The notes beneath the pieces are model-generated. The model saw nothing but the letters and a program-made list of their open reading frames with translations, searched no databases and was not told where the DNA came from. DNA of 64,000 nt from assembly GCA_022827345.1 (NCBI GenBank), contig JAJDTB010000039.1, positions 1 through 64,000 on the forward strand. The letters run 5' to 3'. The first letter of the stretch is position 1. Each line of letters opens with the position of its first letter. Positions 49,494 through 56,706 of this stretch are shown one piece after another. The translations under genes were made by a program, and so were the position numbers. The stretch comes from Gemmatimonadota bacterium. Its GTDB lineage: Bacteria; Gemmatimonadota; Gemmatimonadetes; Longimicrobiales; Gaopeijiaceae.

Positions 49494-50652
49494 CGCCAGC
49501 CTCCCGCCACTCGGCCAGCAACCTCGCCTCGGTCGCCCGGTCCAGACCCGTGCGCAGCTGGAACTCGCCTCCGGCCTCCCGGCTGCGGTGCCAGTCCAGC
49601 GTGTCCTGCGCGATCACCGCCAGGGGGCGGAAGGTGAGGCCGGCCGCAATCGCCCGGCTGCTGTCGATCTGCCCGTAGTTGAGATAGCGGCCGCGCGGGG
49701 GCTGCCAGAAGGGAAGCTGCTGCTGGGGCATCTGGCCGCGGTCGGCGAGAAAGTCCCAGTCGACCCAGGTGAACGAGACGGCGGACGAGGTGATCGCGCG
49801 GATCCCGTACACGAGTTCGGCGGCGGAGAGCGGAGCGCCGGGGCCGGTGCTGTTGAAGATGCCCGCCGTCTGCTGCTCGAGCAGGTGGATGTAGAACTCG
49901 GAGAGATCGCGCACGTCGACGAACTGGACGGGGTCGGTGGGGTCGCCCTGCACCAGGACATCGCCGCCGGCGTCGATCCGGTCGGGCCAGTAGGTGAAGC
50001 GGTCGCTGCGGTCGCCGGGGCCGACGATGACCGGGGGCCGCACGATCAGGGTGCGCGCGCCGAAGCCCTCCTCGACGACCCGCTCGGCGAGGACCTTGGC
50101 GGGGCCGTAGGCGGTCCACTCGCTTTCGGGGAGGTCGGTGGGGCCGATCGGCGCGTCCTCGTCCATGACCGCGGCGGTGAAGTCGGTGTAGACCGCGCGC
50201 GTCGAGGTGAAGAGGTACTGGTCGGTGGCGCCCTTGAGGAGGTCGACGGAAAGGCCGACCTGATGCGGCGTGTAGCCGGAGTTGTCGAGGACGGCGTCCC
50301 AGCGGCGGCCCTCCAGCGCGGTGAGGTCACTGTTGCGATCGCCGACGAGCTTCTCCACCTCGGGGAAGAGGTGGGTGTTGGTGCGGCCGCGGTTGAAGAG
50401 GGTGATCTGGTGGCCGCGGGCGAGGGCGTGGCGCACGACGTGGGGGCCGATGAAGCCGGTGCCGCCGAGGATGAGGATGGACATGCCCTGCTGGCCGGGG
50501 CTGTGGGCCGGGGCTGGGTGGTCGCCCGGGGCCGGGCGCGCGTCGCCCCCGCGGTCTGGCCGGGCCGCCGCCCGCCGCGCGGACCCGAGGCCAAGTGCCG
50601 CGGCCCCCGCCGCGATGCCCGCATGCCCGATGAACTCGCGCCGTGTCTTCAT
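49489..50652 (-). CDS. Tat-exported NAD-dependent epimerase/dehydratase (SDR), second copy
   Basis: 387 residues. ATG 50652 begins a twin-arginine signal (TRREFIGHAGIAAGAAALG). The Rossmann motif GGTGFIGPHVVRHALARGH and the active-site region TSTRAVYTDF and YGPAKVLAE follow. Shared phrases with the 9645-10787 SDR (RFTYWPDRI/RWTYWPVRV, DPTDPVQFVDVRDLSE/SPTDPVQNIDARDLSE, AGLTFRPL) show recent common ancestry. The conserved DPTDPVQ segment may bind the sugar-like substrate. Divergent from the BNR gene. Confidence 0.85.
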   Translation of the reverse strand: MKTRREFIGHAGIAAGAAALGLGSARRAAARPDRGGDARPAPGDHPAPAHSPGQQGMSILILGGTGFIGPHVVRHALARGHQITLFNRGRTNTHLFPEVEKLVGDRNSDLTALEGRRWDAVLDNSGYTPHQVGLSVDLLKGATDQYLFTSTRAVYTDFTAAVMDEDAPIGPTDLPESEWTAYGPAKVLAERVVEEGFGARTLIVRPPVIVGPGDRSDRFTYWPDRIDAGGDVLVQGDPTDPVQFVDVRDLSEFYIHLLEQQTAGIFNSTGPGAPLSAAELVYGIRAITSSAVSFTWVDWDFLADRGQMPQQQLPFWQPPRGRYLNYGQIDSSRAIAAGLTFRPLAVIAQDTLDWHRSREAGGEFQLRTGLDRATEARLLAEWREAGG

Positions 50653-50820
50653 TCGTGGTTGCTCCCTGTCGGTTCGCGTTGCCGTGAAGCCCTTGTCGGG
50701 CTCCCACACAATACTCCCGCCGGCCGGTGTTGCCTACCTGTGCTGTCGGGTCAACCGGCCGGTCGTTATTGATTGAAGCGAAACCAGCCTCGCTGCAGAC
50801 CCCCGATTCCGGAGACCAAC

Positions 50821-53800
50821 GTGGACCGCACCGAACGCCTTCGCCCTTTCCCGAGCCGTCCGCTGACCGCCGCTGCCGCGCTGGCCGGCCTTCTTCTCGC
50901 ATCCGTCTCTTTCGGGCGCTTGCATGCTCAGAACGCCCCGGCCGACGCAATGGCCCAGGCCACGGCCGCGCTCGAGTTCCGCACGATCGGGCCCACGATC
51001 ATGGGCGGGCGGGTCGCGGATCTGGCGGTTGTCGAGTCGGACCCGCGCATCTTCTATGTCGGGGTGGCGACCGGCGGCGTGTGGAAGACCGAGAACGCCG
51101 GGATCACCTTCACGCACGTCTTCAGGGACGAGGCGACCGCGTCCGTCGGCGACGTGACCGTGGCGCCTTCGAACCCGAACGTGGTGTGGGTGGGGACCGG
51201 CGAGCCCAACAACCGGCAGAGCTCGCCGTGGGGCAACGGGGTGTACCGTTCGACCGACGCCGGGCGAACGTGGACGCATCTGGGGCTGGAGAACACGCAC
51301 CATATCGCCCGCATCCAGGTACATCCGCGGGATCCCGACGTGGCCTATGTCGCGGCGGTCGGTCACCTCTGGGGGCCCAATCCCGAGCGCGGCGTGTTCC
51401 GCACCACCGACGGGGGGCGCAGCTGGGAGCGCGTGCTGTTCGTCGACGACGACACAGGCGCGACCGAGCTGGTCATGGACCCCGGCGACCCCCGCACCCT
51501 CTTCGCGGCCACCTATCAGCGGCGGCGGCGGGCGTGGGGGTTCAACGGCGGCGGGCCCGGCAGCGGGATCTACCGCACCACCGACGGCGGCGACAGCTGG
51601 ACCGAGCTGACCGAGGGGCTGCCGGAGGGCGACAAGGGCCGGATCGGGCTGGACATCTACCGGCGCGACGGCAATGTCGTCTTCGCGCTGGTCGAGGCGG
51701 ACGCCCGCGTGCCGGGCCAGGGTTTCGGCGGCGGGGCCGGCGCCGACGTGCAGAACGGCGTCTACCGCTCCACCGACCGCGGCGAGACCTGGGAGCAGAT
51801 CAGCACCACCAACAACCGCCCCATGTACTACAGCCAGATCCGCGTCGACCCCAACGACCCCGAGCGGCTCTATCTGGGCGGCGCCAACCTCTACCGCTCT
51901 TCGGACGGCGGGCGGAGCTTCACCCCCGATGCCGCGGCCGAGGTCCACCTCGACCACCATGCGCTCTGGATCAATCCCGCCGATTCCGACCACCTGATCC
52001 TGGCTGGCGACGGCGGCGTCTCCATCAGCTGGGACCGCTCCGACAACTGGGTTCAGCTCCGCAATCTGCCTCTCGGCCAGTTCTACGAGATCGGCGTCGA
52101 CATGCGCGATCCGTATCACGTCTGCGGCGGCCTGCAGGACAACGGCTCGTGGTGCGCGCCCTCGAACACCCTTTCCAACCAGGGGATCCGCACGCGCGAC
52201 TGGTACAATGTGGGCTCGGGCGACGGCTTCTTCACCGTCATGCACCCCACGAACCCGGAACTGATGTTTGCGGAGTCTCAGGGGGGTAACCTGATGCGCG
52301 TCCATCTCCCCACGGGAGAGCGCTCACGCATCCGCCCCCTGCCCCGCCCGTCAGGAGAGGATGAGGAGCGCAGTCTGCGCTGGAACTGGGACACGCCCAT
52401 GCTCCTTTCGGCGCACGACGACGAAGTCGTGTATGCGGGCTCGAACATCCTCTTCCGCTCGCCGGACCTGGGCCAGAGCTGGGAGGAGATCAGCGGCGAC
52501 CTGACGCATGCGATCGACCGCGACACGCTGGAGCTGATGGGCGTCGCGGGCGGCGAGCCCCAGATGTCGCGCAACGACGGCCAGTCCAACTACGGCAACC
52601 TGACCGCGATCGCCGAGTCGCCGCTGGACGCGGCCGTCCTCTACACAGGGAGCGACGACGGGCGGCTGCACGTCACGCGCGACGGCGGCGGCAGCTGGAC
52701 CGAAATCACGGGGAATGTGCCAGGGCTGCCGCCCTACACCTACGTGACGCGCATCGTCGCGTCTCTGGGCACGGCAGGCGAGGTCTTCGCGGCCTTCGAT
52801 GGGCACCGCAGCGACGACTTCGAGCCGTACGTGTACGCCAGCACCGACTTCGGCGAGAGCTGGACGCGGATCACCGACGGGCTGCCCGCCACCTCCATGA
52901 ACGCGCTCGCGCAGCACCCCCGCGCCCACAACCTCCTCTTCGCGGGGAGCGAGGTTGGCGTGCACTTTTCCATCGACCGGGGCGCGAGCTGGCACGATCT
53001 CGGGAACGGCCTCCCCACCGTGCCCGTCGACGATATCGTCGTGCATCCGCGCGACAACGACCTCGTGATCGGCACGCACGGGCTCGGCATCTGGATCATG
53101 GACGACATCGCGCCGCTCGAGCATCTGAGCGCCGATGTCATGGCCGCGGCCGCCCACCTCTACCCGGTGCGACGTGCCACGTCCTTCAACCTGTACACCC
53201 CGCAGGGCTGGACCCCCGGCATCTACGAGGCCCCCAACCCACCCGCCGGCGCCCGCATCCGCTACCACCTCGGCGAGGCCACCGACAGCGTAAAGCTGAC
53301 GATCACCGACAACGGCGGCGCGGTCCTGCGGGAGCTCGACGGCACCGGCGACGCCGGCCTCAACGAGGTGATCTGGGACCTGCGGCTCGCAGCCGACGGC
53401 GCGGACGGCGAGGCGATGGACCCGGGCCCGCGCGTCCTGCCCGGCGGCTACGCCGTGGCGCTTACTGCGGGCGACGCCACGATGGACACGCTCTTCGTGG
53501 TGCGCCTCGATCCGCGCGTGCAGATCTCGCGCAGCGACCTGATGGCGCGGCACGCGGCGATGATGGACTCCTACCGCCTGTCCGGCGCGGTGAGCGACGC
53601 GCGGGAGCGGATGGGCGAGATGCGCGACCAGCTGGGCCAGATCGACGAGCACGTCGCGGCCGCCGCTGACGCACCCAGGGACCTCACCGAAGCGATCGAC
53701 GCCTTCCGCGATGACCTGGAAGCGCTGCAGGACGACATCGGCGGCGGGGGCGGCTTCGGTGGGGGCGGCAGCGGTCCCGCGGCAGGCGCCTCCGTGTGGG

Positions 53801-54003
53801 GAACGATCGAGCGCGCAACCCATCCCCCCACCGCCGACCAGCTCTGGCAGATCGACCGTTCGTGGGAGAAGCTGCCCGCCGTGATCGAGCGGCTGAACGA
53901 ACTGCTCACGGAGCGGCTCCCCGCACTCAACGCCAAGGTGTACGCGGAGGGGCTGCGGCCGAAGGCGGGCGAGGCGGTGATGATGCCGAGACGGGAGGGG
54001 TGA
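50821..54003 (+). CDS. Large exported BNR/sortilin-type beta-propeller protein
   Basis: 1060 residues from GTG 50821 (GGAG 6 nt upstream; an upstream TTG extension is not needed). Signal peptide ends in RLHAQ. Two propeller units built of BNR/VPS10-type repeats with S/T-x-D-x-G-x-T/S-W motifs follow (STDAGRTWTHL, TTDGGRSWERV, STDRGETWEQI, SSDGGRSFTPD, TRDGGGSWTEI, STDFGESWTRI, SIDRGASWHDL). The last 300 residues are a beta-sandwich (GARIRYHLGEATDSVKLTI) and a helical end with a Gly-rich linker (GGGGGFGGGGSG). Relatives are common in this type of genome and resemble sialidase/xyloglucanase propellers without catalytic residues. Probably a surface-binding or proteolysis-related protein. Confidence 0.85.
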   Translation: MDRTERLRPFPSRPLTAAAALAGLLLASVSFGRLHAQNAPADAMAQATAALEFRTIGPTIMGGRVADLAVVESDPRIFYVGVATGGVWKTENAGITFTHVFRDEATASVGDVTVAPSNPNVVWVGTGEPNNRQSSPWGNGVYRSTDAGRTWTHLGLENTHHIARIQVHPRDPDVAYVAAVGHLWGPNPERGVFRTTDGGRSWERVLFVDDDTGATELVMDPGDPRTLFAATYQRRRRAWGFNGGGPGSGIYRTTDGGDSWTELTEGLPEGDKGRIGLDIYRRDGNVVFALVEADARVPGQGFGGGAGADVQNGVYRSTDRGETWEQISTTNNRPMYYSQIRVDPNDPERLYLGGANLYRSSDGGRSFTPDAAAEVHLDHHALWINPADSDHLILAGDGGVSISWDRSDNWVQLRNLPLGQFYEIGVDMRDPYHVCGGLQDNGSWCAPSNTLSNQGIRTRDWYNVGSGDGFFTVMHPTNPELMFAESQGGNLMRVHLPTGERSRIRPLPRPSGEDEERSLRWNWDTPMLLSAHDDEVVYAGSNILFRSPDLGQSWEEISGDLTHAIDRDTLELMGVAGGEPQMSRNDGQSNYGNLTAIAESPLDAAVLYTGSDDGRLHVTRDGGGSWTEITGNVPGLPPYTYVTRIVASLGTAGEVFAAFDGHRSDDFEPYVYASTDFGESWTRITDGLPATSMNALAQHPRAHNLLFAGSEVGVHFSIDRGASWHDLGNGLPTVPVDDIVVHPRDNDLVIGTHGLGIWIMDDIAPLEHLSADVMAAAAHLYPVRRATSFNLYTPQGWTPGIYEAPNPPAGARIRYHLGEATDSVKLTITDNGGAVLRELDGTGDAGLNEVIWDLRLAADGADGEAMDPGPRVLPGGYAVALTAGDATMDTLFVVRLDPRVQISRSDLMARHAAMMDSYRLSGAVSDARERMGEMRDQLGQIDEHVAAAADAPRDLTEAIDAFRDDLEALQDDIGGGGGFGGGGSGPAAGASVWGTIERATHPPTADQLWQIDRSWEKLPAVIERLNELLTERLPALNAKVYAEGLRPKAGEAVMMPRREG

Positions 54004-54016
54004 GCGGAGAGGTGCG

Positions 54017-55270
54017 ATGACGCAGGCGGCTCCCACCCCCACCCGCAAGGTCAACCACGGCGCCCTGGCCGCCGGTCTCGCCGCCGGCATAGCCTTCGGC
54101 CTCCTCGCCACCGCTACCGGCAGCCCGGCTCTGACCTCGCTGGCCACCGGGGTCCGCCCCCTCGGCACGCTCTTCGTCAACGCCATCCAGATGGTCGTCA
54201 TCCCGCTGGTGGTGTGCGTCATTTTCACCGGCATCGCGCGCCTCGGCGATCTGCGCAAGGCAGGACGGCTGGGCGGATCATCGATCCTCTTCTTCTGGCT
54301 GACCACCGTCCCCGCGATCCTCATCGGCATGGGCCTGATGGTGTTCGCGCTCCGCTTCAGCCCCGAAGTCGCCGCCCCGGCCGTTGAGGACACCGCCGTC
54401 CGGGAGTTCCCCGGGCTGCTCGAGTTCCTCGTCACACTCGTCCCCCGCAACCCCTTCCAGGCGGCGGCCGACGGCGCGCTGCTGCCGCTGATCGTCTTCG
54501 CCGCCATCTTCGCCGCCGCCGCGGGCACCCTCCCGGCCGAACGCCGCGCGAGCCTCCTCGACCTGGCCGACACGGTCACCGAGACCCTCATCACCATCGT
54601 CTACTGGATCCTGTGGATCGGGCCCATCGGGCTCTTCGGGCTCACCGCGCCCGTCACCGCCGAACTCGGCTGGTCGCTTCTGGCCAGCCTCGGCGTCTTC
54701 ATCCTCACCGTGATCGTCGGCCTCTTCGCATTCATCGGGATCGTCTACATCCCCGCCGCGCGATTCCTGGGCGGCCTTCCGCTCCGCACCTACCTGCGCG
54801 GCACCGCCGGCTCCTGCACCGTCGGCTTCAGCGCCACCAGCTCCGTCGCCACCTTCCCCGTCATGCTCGCCGACGCGGAGGCCCGGCTCGGCGTCTCCCC
54901 GACCACCGCGCGCCTGGTTCTGCCGCTCGCCGCATCGCTCAACCGCGCCGGCAGCGCGCTCTTCCAGGGCGCCGCGGTCGTCTTTCTCGCCTCGCTCTAC
55001 GACGTCCCCCTGCCCGCCGCAGCGATGGCAGCCGCCGTATTCGCCACCTTCCTCGCCTCGATGACCGTCGCCCCCGTCCCGAGTGCGAGCATCGTGTCGC
55101 TCGTCCCGACGCTGGCCACGGTCGGCGTTCCGCAGGCGGGTCTCGCGATCCTCCTCGGAGTGGACCGGATCCCCGACATGTTCCGAAGCGCCACGAATGT
55201 GCTCGGCCACATGACGGCTGCCTCGGTGGTGGATCGACTGAGCGCGAGGAAGGCCCCTCGGCAACCCTGA
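54017..55270 (+). CDS. Dicarboxylate/amino acid:cation symporter (DAACS family)
   Basis: 417 residues, 8 or more membrane segments. Hallmarks of the GltP/DctA fold: FVNAIQMVVIPLVVCVIFTGI (TM2 region), the serine-rich hairpin GFSATSSVATFPVM, the conserved NxxG-type motif as NRAGSALFQGAAVVFLA (NMDGT in classical members) and DRIPDMFRSATNVLGH (substrate carboxylate Arg and Asp). The changes at the NMDGT position suggest altered cation or substrate use. AGAGGTG precedes ATG 54017, 13 nt after the BNR gene. Confidence 0.9.
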   Translation: MTQAAPTPTRKVNHGALAAGLAAGIAFGLLATATGSPALTSLATGVRPLGTLFVNAIQMVVIPLVVCVIFTGIARLGDLRKAGRLGGSSILFFWLTTVPAILIGMGLMVFALRFSPEVAAPAVEDTAVREFPGLLEFLVTLVPRNPFQAAADGALLPLIVFAAIFAAAAGTLPAERRASLLDLADTVTETLITIVYWILWIGPIGLFGLTAPVTAELGWSLLASLGVFILTVIVGLFAFIGIVYIPAARFLGGLPLRTYLRGTAGSCTVGFSATSSVATFPVMLADAEARLGVSPTTARLVLPLAASLNRAGSALFQGAAVVFLASLYDVPLPAAAMAAAVFATFLASMTVAPVPSASIVSLVPTLATVGVPQAGLAILLGVDRIPDMFRSATNVLGHMTAASVVDRLSARKAPRQP

Positions 55271-55562
55271 CCCGGCCGGCGCATCCGAGGTCCCCTTCAA
55301 GTGGGTGCCCGCCCAGGGACCTCCTGTGGGTCACGCGCTCCGCTCGCCGAGACCCGTGAAATCGGCCGCCGGACCCGCAAGGGCTGACGATGACCGCCCG
55401 CCGCCGTTGACGGTGAGGGTACGCTCGGGGCCTACCGGTGTTATCGTCGTCACGGAACGTGTTCACCCCCATCGCCCCTACCAAGTGTCCTGTCCCGGAA
55501 TTTCCTCGGCTAATTCGAGCACCGATGCGTCCGCGCCAAACCGCTGTGCTCGCCGAATCGAC

Positions 55563-55580
55563 TGTAATGTTTACATTACA
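55563..55580. promoter_or_regulatory. Operator-like 18-bp palindrome upstream of the zinc repressor
   Basis: A perfect TGTAATGT-TT-ACATTACA inverted repeat (8-2-8), 154 bp before the zur ATG. Its TAAT...ATTA half-sites resemble Fur-superfamily boxes. Autoregulation by Zur is an inference. Confidence 0.5.
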
Positions 55581-55615
55581 CTATGTCATGTTATCTTTAC
55601 ATTCTTACCTTCGGG

Positions 55616-55682
55616 GCTCCGCTCTGCGTTGCTCTTCGGACCAATAGCGGTGCCATTCGCCTCTCAGGGCGCCTTGCCAGCC
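55616..55682 (-). repeat. Structured 66-bp repeat, copy 1
   Basis: Read on the minus strand, this segment matches 60242-60307 at about three quarters of positions, including the 15-mer GAGCAACGCAGAGCG and CGCTATT. Both can form a hairpin around the conserved GCTATT: here AATGGC-ACC-GCTATT (one G-U pair), in the other copy AATAGC-AGC-GCTATT. Conservation of pairing with a wobble change hints at RNA structure. It lies within the MITE-like element. Confidence 0.5.
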
Positions 55683-55733
55683 CGGCGCCTCGGCACTCTC
55701 GTTAGCACACGGATTTCCGGGACGGGACACTAG

Positions 55734-56102
55734 ATGCAACGAGACACCCGTCAACGCCGGGCCATCCGCCGCGTGTTCCTGAACGCCGGGCGCCCTCTCA
55801 CGTGTGAGGAGGTCCTCCGGTACGGCCAACGAATCGTGCCGTCACTCGGAGTGGCGACCGTCTACCGGAACGTGAAGATCCTGGCTGGCGAAGGGTGGCT
55901 GTCGGAAGTCGAGCTCCCGGGCGGTGGTCTGCGGTACGAGTTGGCCGACCGTCCGCATCATCACCACTTCCTGTGCCACTCCTGCGATCAGGCGTTCGAC
56001 GTCTATCAGTGCCCGGTCGAAGTCGAGGCGCTGGCGCCCGACGGCTTCGAGGTTGACGGCCACGAGCTGATCCTCTTCGGTCGCTGCGCGGCGTGTACCT
56101 GA
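55734..56102 (+). CDS. zur: Fur-family zinc-uptake repressor (Zur-type)
   Basis: 122 residues, a compact but complete Fur-family protein. A winged helix (IVPSLGVATVYRNVKILAGEGW) is followed by a dimerisation/metal domain with H75-H78 (HHHH), C81, C84, C93, H110, C118 and C121, providing both the structural CxxC...CxxC zinc site and a regulatory site. Zinc specificity is inferred from the neighbouring ZnuD-like receptor, ZrgA-type lipoprotein and DUF3299 gene, not from residues alone. ATG 55734 is 2 bp after the MITE-like element and has only a weak ribosome site (ACGGGAC). Confidence 0.85.
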   Translation: MQRDTRQRRAIRRVFLNAGRPLTCEEVLRYGQRIVPSLGVATVYRNVKILAGEGWLSEVELPGGGLRYELADRPHHHHFLCHSCDQAFDVYQCPVEVEALAPDGFEVDGHELILFGRCAACT

Positions 56103-56189
56103 CGGCCTGACGACCCGGACGCTTCTCCACAGCCGCCTGGTGACCACTGTCGCCAGAGGGCCGTGGGCTACTCCCCCTTGTTCGTTATC

Positions 56190-56206
56190 AATAATACGCT
56201 ATCATT
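56190..56206. promoter_or_regulatory. Zur-box-like inverted repeat
   Basis: AATAATA-CGC-TATCATT: 7-bp arms with one mismatch, about 100 bp before the small His/Cys gene and TonB receptor. The half-site TATCATT recurs in the palindrome at 61318-61343. The flanking TTATC adds a third half-site-like element. Candidate operator for the receptor operon. Confidence 0.45.
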
Positions 56207-56303
56207 ACGGTCCAGGCACGCGCCTGCTCTTTCCAGCTCCTGTCGGGAGCGTGACACCATCGGCTGCACGCAGAAGAGCGGATGCAAACAAACCGGAGTC
56301 TTG

Positions 56304-56622
56304 ATGACCCGCCGGGTTGACCCGGCACGGATACGGGGGCGCATGCGCTCGCTCACCGGAATCGCTGCCGCCCTCTCGCTTCTGTTCGTCTCTGTCGTGG
56401 AGGCCTCCCATTCGCACGAAGACGAGGCCGAGTCCGCTGCAGAGTGTTCCGTATGCCAGGTGGGGAAGACGCCGAGTCACACGACCGGGTCGTATACGCC
56501 GGGTCTCACCTTCCCGAGCCTGTTTCGGGCTCCGGCCATCGCGGCACAAGGCCCGCGCCCCACGGCCCTTCACTTCTCCCCCCACCGGAGCCGCGCTCCC
56601 CCCCCTCTCGGTCTCTCTGTAG
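56304..56622 (+). pseudogene. Small exported His/Cys-rich (DUF2946-like) protein, frame broken at a C8 tract
   Basis: ATG 56304 with GGAG 6 nt upstream. The protein opens with an export signal (SLTGIAAALSLLFVSVVEAS) and then HSHEDEAESAAECSVCQVG, a short metal-binding-looking His/Glu/Cys segment common in small proteins beside ZnuD-type receptors. In the sequence as given the frame runs 140 nt into the TonB gene with meaningless Arg-rich coding. If one C is removed from the run of eight C at 56598-56605, it ends as SRAPPLSVSL at a stop at 56620-56622, giving 105 residues. This is either a sequencing or assembly error in a homopolymer, or a real slippage/phase-variable site. Confidence 0.6.
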
Positions 56623-56706
56623 CGAGAAGTTCCCTTGGCCGACCCCCGGTCAGCCGAAGACTTGTCCACGGTGGCGCCGTTGACGGCGCCCAGCAGGAGA
56701 CCAATC

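Larger units (their letters stand above)
55484..55731. mobile_element. MITE-like element with terminal inverted repeats
   Basis: AGTGTCCTGTCCCGGAA at 55484-55500 and, inverted, AGTGTCCCGTCCCGGAA at 55731-55715 match at 16 of 17 positions and bound a 248-bp, non-coding, relatively AT-rich segment. Just inside are further partial matches (TTTCC/ATCC). No transposase is present. The flanks AA (left) and TA (right) could be a decayed TA target duplication. The right end stops 2 bp before the ATG of the zinc repressor gene, so the element supplies its whole leader. It contains the palindrome at 55563 and the structured repeat at 55616. The 213 bp before it (55271-55483) hold no gene or clear signal. 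Confidence 0.6.

Noticed and set aside
54278..55300. Long minus-strand frame over the symporter gene
   Set aside because: Gly/Glu/Asp-rich shadow of the hydrophobic plus-strand protein, with no ribosome site.
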